Assembly: GCA_012064415.1 (NCBI GenBank)
Contig: SSNU01000208.1
Span: forward strand, 711,725-775,724
Origin: Gyrodactylus bullatarudis
Lineage: Eukaryota > Platyhelminthes > Monogenea > Gyrodactylidea > Gyrodactylidae
Length of the DNA stretch: 64,000 nucleotides
Direction: 5' to 3'
Shown here: one piece after another, positions 1-11,938 of the stretch
How positions within the stretch are numbered: position 1 is the stretch's first letter
How the letters are laid out: every line of letters begins with the position of its first letter
Translations under genes and position numbers: made by a program
The notes under the pieces: generated by a model
Databases searched by the model: none
The model's input: only the letters and a program-made list of their open reading frames with translations
Told to the model about the DNA's origin: nothing

Positions 1-129
1 GAGTTTGTCCTATGAAATTTCAACATGAAAATTAATCATAGTGAACTAGACTATGGATTTAACAGAAATTTTAATTACTTTTCATAAAAACAACAAAGAT
101 TAACTCATGCAAAAAGTAATTATTAAAAT

Positions 130-261
130 GGGTTTGTTGAGGAAGCAGTTTCCAGATTATAAAAAGAATAAATGGAAATTATTTCAATTTTATTCTCCAT
201 AATTTGACCCGACAATAGAGAACATTTTCGTTTATCTAAATGTGAATCCCTCAACAAACCC
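130..261. repeat. 13-bp inverted repeat at the 3' end of the KH gene
   Basis: The sequence gggtttgttgagg (130-142) is repeated exactly, inverted, at 249-261. The pair spans the proposed last intron and exon of the KH gene, so the splice acceptor lies inside one arm. It could be a small hairpin-type MITE or a structure affecting 3' splicing. Confidence 0.5.
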
Positions 262-1059
262 TGGTGGATTTCCAATACAAAATTTACTCTAATACAACAC
301 AGTTTCATCTTACCATATGCTCCACCCATTTGATTAGGATCTTGTTCTACTCCATAGTTTGGATCCATTCCGTATGCAGGATAGCCAGTTGGAATTTGTT
401 CAGTATTAGGAATGGCTGGTGGATATCCCTGAGCTACTGGTGAGTTAAGAGGAGCTCCACGACCACCACGTCCTCTCGGGGTACCCATATGACCACCTCT
501 GCCTCTCTGAGGTGTCATAGATTGATCAGAATTCTGATCGGGAGCATTAATAACTCTATGAGCTTCAGAAAGAGCTGTATACATGCAATAATATGCCTCA
601 ATTGGCTGACCATAAGCATCTATCTGAAGATGAAGTTTTTGCTTGAGATGGGAATACTTTGAATCTCCTGTTTCTAGAAGTTCTTTTTCCTTAGTTTCAT
701 TTCTCATGGAACCCTGTCCAAGAATTGACATACGAGTTCTAGTTGTTTCTTGCAGCATCTTCAGAGTGTTGGCCTTTGGTCCGAGAATTTTACCAACAAA
801 ATTTGTCATTGGATACCTGTCATTAGGAATATTTACTTTGACTCTGATCTTGATCTTTTGGTTGTCGACCAAATCTACAACATCAGCAATGTTTCCACGA
901 ACTTTGTAGATTTCTACAATCGAATTAATAAAGAATAACAGTACCTGTTTCTAAGAGATTAGTCAAATTTGGAAAGTGATCTCTGTCAAGACGTGACAAT
1001 TCTTCTTCAAGAGCATCAGCAAGTGGATTAGGCTTGTTTTCTCCTTTTTCGGCCATCAT
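232..1059 (-). CDS. STAR-family KH-domain RNA-binding protein (KHDRBS/quaking-related type)
   Basis: Likely a nuclear RNA-binding protein involved in splicing or signalling, by analogy with Sam68/KHDRBS and Drosophila qkr proteins. Two exons are clear: 945-1059 starting at ATGATG, and 314-913, separated by a 31-nt intron (914-944). The protein opens with a Qua1-like stretch (LADALEEELSRLDRDHFPNL). A maxi-KH domain follows, with VGKILGPKANTLKMLQ and TRMSILGQGSMRN, then a Qua2-like helix around TALSEAHRVINAP. The C-terminus is rich in RGRGG repeats, proline and tyrosine, as in Sam68-like proteins. The KH GXXG loop reads GPKA rather than GPKG, which is unusual. The 3' end is uncertain: exon 2 ends at a good donor (gtaagatg), and one possible last exon (232-260, intron 261-313) adds about 10 residues, but the true last exon may lie outside the window. 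Family call is firm; the orthologue is not. Confidence 0.85.
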
Positions 1060-1297
1060 ACTGGAAAATTAGAAATATGGCTAATGCAATATTTTTATTT
1101 AAACAAATCCAAATATTTTTTCTTTTTCAATGTTTTATTTAAAATCATCTAGCATTTTTGAATAATCAAATTATTCCGAAAATATAATAAACTATCAAAA
1201 ACTGGCTTTTAGTCAATAACAAACCTACTTGGTTAATAAAATATTAATTATTACTTTAAAATATCTCTATGATATATATATTTTGGGACAAATAATC
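1060..1297. promoter_or_regulatory. Head-to-head upstream region between the KH gene and PANK4
   Basis: 238 bp separate the start codons of two divergently oriented genes. It is AT-rich with no recognisable motif. It probably contains both promoters and 5' UTRs (inference from geometry only). Confidence 0.4.
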
Positions 1298-4200
1298 ATG
1301 AACTACGCTGCTCCAATAGAATTCAGAGGCCTTAACGAAAAGGCAAGAAATTATGCCGGATTAAATGACTGTGTTGTCCTAGATATTGGAGGATCATTAG
1401 CCAAGTTAGCCTATGTTGTAAAATACTCACACACTATTCATATACCCAAAGCAAATGATGAAATAAACCGAAAATTTCATGCATTTGATTATCAAGAGGC
1501 TGAGAAGGAAGGATTCAGAATTTGCTTTGTTAAATTTGAGACTAGCTACATCCAGGATTGTATTAAATTCATTAAGAACAATATCTTCAATAATCAGACT
1601 AATTATGTGAAGAAAACTTTGAAAGTAACAGGCGGAGGAGCCTATCGATTTGTCAATATTATCGAAGAAGGACTCAATGTAGAAATAGAAAAATTAGATG
1701 AAATAAACTGTATTGTTAAAGGAGCTGAGTTTCTTCTCGCCAACATTCCTGATGAAGCGTTCACTTATAATAAAAAAATGAATCCAGCAAAGTGTTTTGA
1801 GGTCTCCTTCGTTCAGCCATATCCCTTCCTTTTGGTAAATATTGGTTCCGGTGTGAGTATTATCAAAGTTGATGGACCAAATTCATACCAAAGAGTGGGA
1901 GGAACTTCCATTGGCGGTGGTACATTCTGGGGCTTAGCCAGTCTACTGACTAATGGCAAGTACAACTTTGATGAAATGTTGAATCTAACCAAGGATGGAG
2001 ATCACAGAAACGTTGATATGCTCGTTAAGGATATTTACGGACAAGGCTATGATAAACTAGGCTTACCTGGTGACGTCATTGCCAGTTCATTTGGATTAAC
2101 TGCTAGGAATCCAGATTCACCCAAGACAGACGCTGATGTTCTTAAATCATTGTTAATTACAGTTTCAAAGTATGTTAAATTTGGTCTTATTCGCTAGCAA
2201 CATTGGCCAATTGTCTTATCTGTATGCGAAGATTCATAATTTGACCCGAATTATCTTTGGAGGCTTCTTCATTAGAAACAATCCGATTACAATGGATGTG
2301 AGTTTTCTAACTTGGTCTAAAACAGGATATATCAAGATTTTCTAGTAATTTGGACACTTGGGTAGAATGCTTTCGGTGTAAATGCTAGTAAAAACAGAGT
2401 TTAGTTCATCAGTATTATTATTATTACATTGGAAATGCCACTACCGGGATTGGAACGCTTGGTTTATTCTGTAGTTCTAGGATGGATCTTTAGGAAATTT
2501 ATTGCCGTATATGATCCTGGAATATAGTTGATAACAAGTCATCAATAAAAACTTGTTGATGATAAGAAAAAAAGACCATGGATTTCGTAGATTTGATCAT
2601 TATTAGCCTTTATAATTATATATCTTTGGCCTTTACGGGTTAATCTAAAGCTATGTTTTAATAAACCAATTCTGGGATTATTTAACCTGCGAGATAGATG
2701 TTATATATATGGATGGGAGTGATACTCTCTTCGGGACAAAGTAGTTAAAACCTTTGGAAAACCGGGTTTATTTGTTGAGACTATGACTCAAATTTGAAAG
2801 TTTTTATATGAAACTGAAATTGGGGCAAGATTATCGACTATTTTTAAAACAGTAAATGGCCTATTGCTCTATATATATTTCATGTATAATAAAGATAAAT
2901 TAATTCATCTACAGAAAATCTCTTATGGTGTTAACTTTTGGTCACAAGGGGAAATGAAAGCCTTCTTCCTACGCCATGAGGGTTATCTAGGAGCCATTGG
3001 TGCATTCACCAAATGCCTGAGGGAATTCTCTCCAAATCTAGCCAATAGTTCGTGGGATGAACATTATCGTATCATTGAGCAGAATGACACATGCGACGAA
3101 GGTAGCTCAGATATAAGAAGCGACATTATCAAATCAAAGTCAATGGATGATTCATTCAATGCATCTCTCACACAAAATGATCAACATCAAAGTGTTTTGA
3201 TTAGCCAGAGAAAATTCTCCTTCAACGACTTGAAGAATATTGAATTTCTTGAATTTGAGTCGAATCTGGACTCATCATTGGTTACATTTCCACTGCTTGC
3301 TGAGCCAACCATGTATCGACCGGATACCCTAGAAATATCCCATGACATTGAGGCCAGAAATTATTGGCTAGACTCTGTTCAGGTACATTTTATTCATGTT
3401 TCCATTTAAATTTTCATTCAATATCTTTATTAATGAGATTTTTCTATTCTATCTGAACTTTAAGGGTTTAACGAGAGAATTTTACATGAAAATTTTCATC
3501 TATCGAAAAAACATAATAATTTTGAATTGAAATTTCCTGATATCTTGACCAAAACATAATTTGCTTGTTTTCAGGTTGAATTAGAATTTAAAATTATGCC
3601 AAACTCATTATTTTCAATGCAAAATACAATCAATTCTAACCAGAGTTCTATACACTTGAAATCTATTGGAACCTATTCTTTCTTAATTTTCATGAACTAA
3701 AATGTGAAAAGAATTAAACAGAATTAGAATTGAACAGAGGTCTCTGAAAAAGAGCAATTGTGAATGGTCGAAAATAAGATGAAAACCAAGATACATTTTT
3801 TCCTCTTCTAATTAGTTATAACTTATAACTGATTGGCCAACTATTCATGAAAGTAAAACATTTTGTGAATACGCCCGGAGATGGAATTATTGTTAGAAGA
3901 AGAAATCGTATGATTTACTTTATTCATCTGGCAACTAAATTTCGTGACCTAGTTCATTTTCAATTAATGATCTTACACAGTGTGATATATTCGAATATAT
4001 TCTTTCATGATTTGTAAAATATTATCTTGAATGAATTCTTAACTAATATCATTTTGAAGAATTACCACTGATGATGCTTCAAGAAATGTACATTTGGTTT
4101 TAATATATCTTTTTTAAATTTTCTAAAATATTCGAATAGTTATTTAGCTTATTTTTAGTTTTTCTGTAAATACTGAATATCATTGATTATGCACTTTATA

Positions 4201-6235
4201 TAATATTTATTAAACTCCTCTCTGGCCGCGCTATCAACTGGTTTATAAATTTATTTTGATTACCATCTTTTGGTGATTTGCGGTAGTAATCTCTGTAGCT
4301 TGTAACTTTACTAGGGGTAAATATAAGGGTTTTTCAAAACTATTAAGCATAATTTTGTGAAAATTATAATGAACTTTAGTGGCAAATTTCGTTATGAAAC
4401 ATATGACATTAAAAGTTGCACATTTCTACCACCTTTCTCTTGGTAGGTTTTCTATGCCAAAACGTCCAAGTTGCTCTCCCTGAAAAATAGCTTTTATTAA
4501 TCTTGAGAGCTTTGTTCTGTAAAAATGTATCCCGAGCAAATTTTAGATATTCCTCCCTGATTTTGAATACTTTCTGAATATTAATAGAATTATAAGTTTC
4601 GTCCTTATTTGGTCTCGTTAGTCTGCCACAGTCAGGGATTTTTTAATTTGTGAGACTTTCCATTTCATTCAAATTCTGAATTCTTCCTTCACAACAGTGT
4701 TCATACTGTAAAGGATGAAATGCTAATATCTACTAAGCATCTACTCTTATATTATTTGAAACAAAGTATATAAATATAAATTTCTCAAATAATCTCAAGC
4801 ATAATCTGTTGACTACTCAATATTTCTCAATTTCTATCTAGAGATTAGTGAAAAATTTCCACCAAAAAGCAATTGAAAGTCAAGGAAACTCGAATGAAGC
4901 AATCTTGAGAGCCAATAAATTTAAAGATTCCTATTCAGCGTCCCTGAATGAGAAGAGGGAAAACCCTAGTGAAAAGGGAGCCTTCACTGTTCGTCGTCTG
5001 ATCGATGATATGCTCAAATATTTGAGATCCTATGATTTCCTCGATCCATTCATGGATCAAAAGAAACTGGACAACTCTGAAGCATTGGCTGTTGTTAATC
5101 AACGAGTTGAATATTGTTCTCAAATATCCAACGTTAAAGACCGACATTTGAACATTTTCAAGGGCGTCTTTGCTGGAAACATTTACGACTGGGGATCCTC
5201 TGAAGCTATTCAAATATTCTCAGCCGAATCTTCGGATTCCTTTTTGAAACAATTTGAACAAATGATGGCCAAACTGCAGGTAAATTATCTTATTCTAATA
5301 ATTCATGTCCTCTAAAGTTTTTATTAAAAATAAGAAAATAAAGTGGTCAACATGAAATAGTATCCAATGACGGAATCTGGTGAATAACTTCGTTAGTTTT
5401 CAACCTACCCATCTGAACGAAAAATACCAATATCAATTTGAAGAGGAAACAATTCTTTATTCAACGATATATGGTGTAGTTCTCAAAATATCATTGTATA
5501 AAATAACATTTAAGCATCTTTTTTTCGGAAACCAAAGATTGTAGGTTGAAAACTAACAAACATTGGATATTTTTTTATGTCGACCATTAAAGATGTTAAA
5601 TTTAGTAAATACCACTATTCTACTTGTTAAACAAAAAAATACACGGAGAGTATGTTTCTGATGGAAATTTCTCTCTCTAGGAAAGACCATGGCTCATAGA
5701 TGACTTTGACAAGTGGATGGTGTATTATGAAAAGAATATGGATAAAATACGTTCTATTCTCATATTCGTGGACAATTCCGGGCCAGACCTGATACTCGGA
5801 ATAATCCCTCTAGTTATAGAAGCATTAACATGGAATAACAACTCAACCAGGGTCATTATAGCTGCCAATCAAGACCCATCCATCAATGATGTCACAATTA
5901 AAGAGTTGACAATACTCATTGAAAATATCAGCAAATTTTTGCCCGTCATCAAAGAGGCTCTTGAGAAGGAACAGTTGATTCTAGTCAGTAATGGAAGTGC
6001 CTCACCCTTTTTGGACTTTAGAAAGATCTCGAAGGAGCTTGCCAAACTTACAGACAAGTACAAAACAGACCTTATTATCATCGAGGGTATGGGACGAGCT
6101 GTTCATACTAACTTGTACGCAAAATTCACAGTTCCCTCATTGAAATTGGCTGTGATAAAAAATTCTTGGCTAGCTAATCGTCTTGGCGGTGCCCTACTCA
6201 ACGTAGTCTTTAAATTTGAAGCAAATCCCTTGTGA
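1298..6235 (+). CDS. PANK4: Pantothenate kinase 4: PanK-like domain plus DUF89 phosphatase domain
   Basis: Five exons join in frame to 810 residues (human PANK4 is about 770): 1298-2169, 2198-2297, 2915-3382, 4842-5279 and 5681-6235. The N-terminal half is a type II pantothenate-kinase fold (VVLDIGGSLAKLAYV, TGGGAYRF, LVNIGSGVSI, GTSIGGGTFWGL, and IIFGGFFIRNNP across the first splice). The C-terminal half is the DUF89 metal-dependent phosphatase (RPWLIDDFDKW, FVDNSGPDLILGIIPLV, IEGMGRAVHTN, LAVIKNSWLANRLGG). In PANK4 proteins the kinase half is regarded as degenerate, and the phosphatase half acts on phosphopantetheine-type metabolites, restraining CoA synthesis. The first intron is only 28 nt and shifts the frame if retained. 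Intron 3 (3383-4841) carries a hammerhead-like motif. An in-frame TTG extension upstream is ignored in favour of the ATG at 1298. Confidence 0.95.
2170..2197 (+). other. 28-nt micro-intron in PANK4
   Basis: It starts gtatgt and ends cgctag. Removing it joins SLLITVS to NNIGQLSYLYAKIHNL, restoring the conserved PANK4 sequence. Reading through gives a stop at the intron end. It is one of nine introns of 24-34 nt in the window. Confidence 0.93.
4064..4098 (+). ncRNA. Hammerhead-ribozyme-like motif (PLE remnant) in PANK4 intron 3
   Basis: Read on the + strand: stem I 5' strand ACCA, core CTGATGA, 8-nt linker TGCTTCAA, core GAA, palindromic stem III ATGTACAT, cleavage nucleotide T, stem I 3' strand TGGT. 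Stem I pairs perfectly over 4 bp. Stem III and its flank (AAGAAATGTACATTT) are identical to the hammerhead of the PLE at 46.8 kb, so this is probably a solo remnant of that family. Stem II is essentially absent. Self-cleavage is predicted, not shown. Confidence 0.6.
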
Positions 6236-6448
6236 TAACCAATAGCTGTAGTTTATTTACTTTTTGATTATCTATGTACCTTGTACTGATCAGAGTGTTG
6301 TGATCTTTTTATCAAAAGTTTAGATTATTTGTACACCTCTATATTTAATTATTTATCAATTGAATAAGAAAGAAATTAATTTCCTCAAAACAACAAAAGA
6401 ATGTTTTACATCAAGACAAGTTAAAAAACGTTCAGAATGAAAGAGGAA

Positions 6449-8562
6449 TTAGTTGTCAAACTTGTAAAGTTTTGTCCCACAGGGAGCGGTTGGATCTTCC
6501 TTGAACATGAAAACCATGCCGAAAATATTCCTTCGTTTGGGTAAAATTGATATTACCTAAAAGATTGAGAAAATCAAAATTTAATTTAATTTTGATACAC
6601 AAACGAGGCTGTAACTAACAAGTGAAATGGCTACCTGTTGCAGATTGCGTGAAGATTTTATTCTGGAAAAGATTTGGTCAATTTCTGAGGGCAATTGGAA
6701 GTCGTTTATTTGAATGTTCATCTCTTGAAGGCGGTATATCTAAATAATGAAAATAGATAGATAGGATATCTACTTTAAAGTAAGCATAAAATTACCTTTT
6801 TAACTGTAGATATTTTATGTCTGAACAAGTACAAGTCCAAAGAAATCTCCAACATGTTATCCAAATCATTGACAGATATCAGCTCAAACTCCATGTTCAT
6901 GAAAAATCTCGATATATCTGTAATGGAACTGGATGCTTCATGCAAACGGTCGATATAATTCATTGATAGGTATCTATTATCAGGTCTCATATAGAGATCA
7001 TTCGGCCAGTCTATTGATATCGAATTGTACACTTCATCCGGCAAAAGATCGGGTACTGGCTTAGTATCTTTGGTAAACTTACCCTTGACTTGTGAATTGA
7101 ACGACATTAAATGATGAGATTCCTATACAGTACATTTTGAATTTAGTTACTTACAAGTAGGTGACATGAAAATACAACCAACTTACATTGGATGAAATCC
7201 TCATTGAAGCAGAGATAAAATTGATCTCATTCGTAGATAACAGGTAATTGTTGTTATCATCCAGTCCTACAAATTCGAGTATATACACATACATATTTGA
7301 ACAAACATTGAAAATGCATTTTAACCAACTTGAAGTGTTCTCATAGGGATTGGCATCATCTCCACGTACTCTATCAGATGTGGAGAATACCAAATCACTT
7401 TCGAAAATATTCAAATCTTCCTCATTTGTGCAAAATTTTGAATCATATGCCTTCAGGATAGCATCGTGAATGTCTTGGCTAGCATTCAATGTTATTGGTA
7501 ATTCTTTGTTCCGGCGTCTAGCCAACACCTGGATATGACTAGAGACTTGTTTCCTTGTCCGAGCTTTCCCAGTTCGTAATTTTATATATCTGGCGATTAA
7601 TTCATTTCTTCCTAATGTAAAAAATAAGAATAATAAAAAAAATTTCTACTCTTCCCAATGTAGTGTACAATGTACATACGTAAAATGTTAAAGGTTAAAC
7701 TGAGGTGGATATGAGTCAGGCAGCCCAAAAGATATTACATCACATTTGAGCACATCTGTTACTCTTACATCCATTAATTGGACTCACAGTTTTTCCCTCA
7801 GTTTACCTTTCATCTAAACGTACATTTTTACACAAACATATATTTCTATATATTGTGTAACATAATTCGTTTTCATTCACATGGGACTGGCGTGTATTAT
7901 TTACAAGGGGGTGGATGGGTTGCAGTTGGTTAGTTTTGAGAAACTTGAATGCATTAGTTTTTTATCTTCCTCTATTTTAGCCTCTATGTTGTTTAATGTA
8001 ATCAAACTTTGGTGAAAGAGCAATAATCATTATTTATGTTTTATATTTAAGGTGGATTAATTCAGTAAAAAGGATTTAATCTGTTTAAAATGATAGATTA
8101 TGACAGGATGAAAATGGAGTTTCCCTCCAGGATGTGGAAAAAATATAAGCTTATAATTTTAATTTTTATATTATTTTAAACTAGACCATGGGTAATTTAT
8201 TAATCGAAATCTATTACCGGCCCGGTAATACCGGGTAATAGTACCCACAAGCAAAATTGAAACAAAAATTTCATAGAGAAAGAAAAAAAAGATAACGATT
8301 ATTATACGTAAGTGAAAATTGAAACTATTAAGAATTATCTTGAATGAGTATAAAAAAGGGGAAAACATCAAATTGAGATATATCTTTACTTACCAAACAT
8401 TTTACCTTCATCTGACAAAATAAGTTTGCGACGACCACAGGGAGGATAAATTGTCAATGCTTCATGAAAGCTTTGTTCAATCTCGAACGACCAGACGCCC
8501 TCTTTATTAAATGAGCATTCGAGGTAATTTTCATCATCAAAATCGACCATCTTATCTCTCAT
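6449..8562 (-). CDS. TEAD: TEAD/Scalloped transcription factor with divergent coactivator-binding domain
   Basis: DNA-binding effector of the Hippo pathway. Five exons encode 377 residues: 8394-8562, 7187-7611, 6796-7122, 6635-6739 and 6449-6556. The TEA domain is nearly invariant: [35 protein letters not shown], then across intron 1 [15 protein letters not shown] and [15 protein letters not shown]. The rest should be the YAP/TAZ (Yorkie)-binding beta-sandwich. It is unusually divergent, short and acidic, keeping weak similarity near the end ([15 protein letters not shown], ending GTKLYKFDN, compared with the usual HIYRLV-type terminus). Start chosen at 8562; a second in-frame ATG follows three codons later. 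Intron 1 is 782 bp. The gene converges with PANK4 and diverges from PACRG. TEA identity is certain; coactivator binding is inferred. Confidence 0.93.
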
Positions 8563-8901
8563 CTTTATTGTTAAATCAAGTTCAAACTATTCTAACTTGA
8601 ACTTATTCAAACAAAATTTTCAAGAAATCATTTGAGATATTTTTGAAAACAATGGCGCAGTTTTGCGGCAAACTAAAAATGTATAATAAATATTTGATAA
8701 AAGGATTAACGCTTCTTGGCACATTGGAATTGTCACTAGTCTAAATTTATCGTGGCAAATCCAGTGTGACAATTAGAGTTTTCTGTCAACGTCTATATCA
8801 ATTCGTGTTACGGTAACACTGTTACCTTGAACTTTCAAATTTCAATCAAATCGTAACTTGAATGAATTTTGTAGTTTTCAATTTTTTACATTTAATCTTA
8901 A
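8563..8901. promoter_or_regulatory. Shared upstream region of TEAD and PACRG
   Basis: 339 bp between divergent start codons. It includes a short inverted motif cgtgttacggtaacact near 8803-8822 but no recognised promoter element. Both promoters are expected here from gene orientation. Confidence 0.35.
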
Positions 8902-9618
8902 ATGTGCAACAACGAGAATACCGACAACATTCAGCTTTTGGGCACAAATGTATCTCTTCAAGAGAAACAGTTGAAAGCATTCACCATTCAAGCTGATCAA
9001 CAAATTTGGGATATCGGCAAGCCAAGGTCAAATAAAACCTTTAAAAATCTCCATCCTACTAAATTTCGAGAATTGTACCGACGAGGGAGGTTAACATTTA
9101 TAGCAGATCATACTTCAAACAGTTATTCCAAGCTGTGCTGGAAGACTCCCTTCCAAGATCAAGATTTTCGTGAGTTATTACCACTGGTGATATCGGCGTT
9201 TGCTGAGAACAACATTGTCTACTATCGTTTTGCATTTTATGCCTATGTCGATTTAATGAGACATGGCCCACTTGACCGTTTAATCGATACAATTCCTTTG
9301 ATTGTAACCTCTCTAAAGAATTTGTTATCATATTACAATATAACTCTGGTCAGTAGAGTAATTGATGCCGTCAATGTCATCAACAAGGTCCAACGACACA
9401 TGGTGCCAATATTAATACATCACTTTCGACCGGTTCTTCAATACTTGAATCCATATCTGGAGGCTAGCAAGGGCTGTTTCAGGCACAGCATCTATAAACA
9501 GGATCTCATCGATCGAATACGCATCATTCTCGATGAACTGGTTTTGAATTCGGGAGCAGAAAAGGAGTCTGCTAACAAGATCATTCGTAAAGCTATCCCA
9601 ACATTTCAGCATCATTAG
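8902..9618 (+). CDS. PACRG: PACRG (parkin co-regulated gene) family axonemal protein
   Basis: A single-exon gene of 238 residues. PACRG is an armadillo-like inner-junction protein of ciliary and flagellar doublet microtubules. Similarity runs along the whole protein: FRELYRRGRLTFIADH near residue 55, then WKTPFQDQDFRELLPL, an FYAYVDLMRHG segment, helical repeats around LIDTIPLIVTSLKNLL, VQRHMVPILIHHFRPVLQYL, and a C-terminus with KIIRKAIPTFQHH that corresponds to the family ending (VVPTYES-like). It is divergent from vertebrate PACRG but the length (about 240-260) matches. The ATG sits just after an AT-rich tract. Its presence argues for motile cilia or flagellated sperm. Confidence 0.85.
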   Translation: MCNNENTDNIQLLGTNVSLQEKQLKAFTIQADQQIWDIGKPRSNKTFKNLHPTKFRELYRRGRLTFIADHTSNSYSKLCWKTPFQDQDFRELLPLVISAFAENNIVYYRFAFYAYVDLMRHGPLDRLIDTIPLIVTSLKNLLSYYNITLVSRVIDAVNVINKVQRHMVPILIHHFRPVLQYLNPYLEASKGCFRHSIYKQDLIDRIRIILDELVLNSGAEKESANKIIRKAIPTFQHH

Positions 9619-11938
9619 TACTCAAGAATTGGTAAGATAGTGAGAAACTTTAACTGTATCTCAATATGATAACTTTATTATAATAATTTGAAAATAAAAT
9701 AAAAATGTATTACATCTAAAGAGGATAATATTGAAATGAAAATTATTAAGAATAGATTTGATTATCATTCAAAACATTTCTTATTATCCAAAAATAAAGA
9801 TAGATGAGCTAATTTTGTTGATTATTTTCCGTCAAGTCGCTAGACAATTATTAAATTTAGATAAAACCCAAAAATATTTAGACTAAGGGTATGGATGATG
9901 AAAAATTAACATTGTATTACAATGTTAAATCAATTCGTCAAGAAATTACATAATGAATACACAACGAATACATGATAATTTTGACCCTAGAAATTATTCA
10001 TGTTTTCCGATATTTGATTATTGTAAATCACTGTTTTAATTTCTCTCAAGCAATATATGGCCAACATCGTGATATATTGCACTTCTTTTTCGATAAGAAA
10101 ATAAACTACTCTTGAGTATATTTATTTTTGAGGACAAATCTCGTATTTATTGATTCAGGGATAAGTTATTGTTGTAGAATACTTATTGGCCAATAGAATT
10201 ATCCCATTAGGTCTATTTTCATTGGCCAATCAAGGAGGAGTTATTAATTTGGCAAAGTTTAACTCTGGATGAATCAAGATGAATAATTTTGACCTTATAA
10301 CCCCCCCCCCCCCGATATCCCAATCTCCCACAAACGAGAGGACTGATTAAAAATAAGGAATATTTATTGTTTTCCTTTGATAGACATCTACAAAAAAGTG
10401 TATAGATGAAAAAACAATTTCCTATTTCATATCCTAAATGTGTAATACACATTGTGTGTGAGTGTTTGAAAAACTTTGTATTTTATTTTAATCAACTTTC
10501 ATTGTATAATGATGGTGCGTACAAGTGAGAGAAATAAATGAACAACATCACATCTCAGTTCTGAATTTCTCTACCCACACTGTAAATCTGTACCATATGA
10601 ATTTGATGGAGAATTGAATTTCATTAATGAATTATACAGGATAATAAAATGTCATTAGAGAGTGTATTTTTTTCTTTCAGAGACAAAATAGGAAAAAATT
10701 AGATTCAGTGCCAATACAATATGAGAGGGGGGCATAAAAGGGTACATTTTTGAACAAGGAGTGAAACTGCGCAATAAACCATTGAGCGATACAAAACAGA
10801 AAAAAAAAACTGGGGAACAGAATTCTGGTGTGTATATTTAACATTTTTTATAACACGAAACAGCCATAGAATTAAAATTCATACAATAAAAAAATGATTT
10901 ATTCCAAATTAATGAATCCTACGATACATTAGAGTAAACAAAAAAACTGCAAGCTACTGGTTATCGTGCATAATTCACTCTGTTTTTCCAAACGTTTATG
11001 ATGAATAAAAATTAAGAGGTGGTCTTGGAAGGAATCCATCAGCTAAAAGAAAGGCTCTGAATTTACTTGGATTTGTCAATTTGGAGATTATATAAATATG
11101 TTTTTTTTTCAAATTAGATTTGTTTAATGTAACAATTTCAAAGTGTACTGCAGATATTAGTTTACCCTTAGAAACTAAACGCCACATGTGGCGAACTGAA
11201 ACATGATTTCCATACAAGTACACAAAATGTCTTTTAATGAAATCTTGCAATTTTAGCCAAAACATGATTGTAAATAATACATTGGAATGAAATTAACTTG
11301 GAAAATGGAATCTAAAAATTTCGTCCATTCTTGAGCCTTAAAAGTCAATTGAGATCTCTTCAATTACTATTGACAGTGATGTAAGAAATGAAAGAATAGG
11401 TAGTTAAATAAAACTTACTTGGGTTTTACCTAAATAAATTCATAGCCTAATCATCCTACAGAACATACTTTGTGTATATCATTCATGAAATAATAAATTT
11501 ACTAGAATTTACTCTCTCATTTCTTATTCCATCAAAGAGAGATAATAAGTTTCCCTTTGCATTTTTCGCTCCAAAAAATACAATTCTTTTTTTCCATACT
11601 TGGGTAATAAATTTACACAAAGGAAACCATGTCAAAATTATAATTATTACGTCTCTTTAATGTTCCCCCTCCTTTTTTTTACTTGTCAGTTTTAATTATG
11701 GGATACTAAGCAGTTATATTTGTATCTCTCTTTTGTTGATAGAAAGCCTATTTATTTTTATTCTACGATACAATTTTAAAATTGAATCCGTTAGATTTTA
11801 AGAAAAAATACATATCTACTTCAAAGTAGTTACAAAACAATATAGATAAAAATTAAATTCCCTCCGAAAATTTAAAACAAAATCTAGATAAACCGTATTT
11901 TTTAACATTCAATTGTTGAATATTTTATGTATTAGAAA
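9619..11938. other. 2.3-kb intergenic region, AT-rich, no convincing gene
   Basis: The region holds the PACRG 3' UTR, a 15-nt poly-C run around 10301-10315, several A/T tracts and a perfect CTACTT-NN-AAGTAG palindrome at 11816-11829. One 89-codon reading frame on the minus strand is listed separately. No RNA gene or full transposon is recognised. Confidence 0.6.
10996..11265 (-). CDS. Possible small ORF of unknown function (89 codons)
   Basis: An ATG-initiated frame of 89 residues, basic and hydrophobic (HVSVRHMWRLVSKGKLISAV). No signal peptide, repeated motif or family resemblance is seen. Length alone is not significant in DNA of this AT content, and there is no visible splicing partner. 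Treat as doubtful. Confidence 0.15.
   Translation of the reverse strand: MFWLKLQDFIKRHFVYLYGNHVSVRHMWRLVSKGKLISAVHFEIVTLNKSNLKKKHIYIISKLTNPSKFRAFLLADGFLPRPPLNFYSS

Noticed and set aside
10301..10315. Poly-C run as a functional element
   Set aside because: Homopolymer with no context; may also be inaccurately sequenced.
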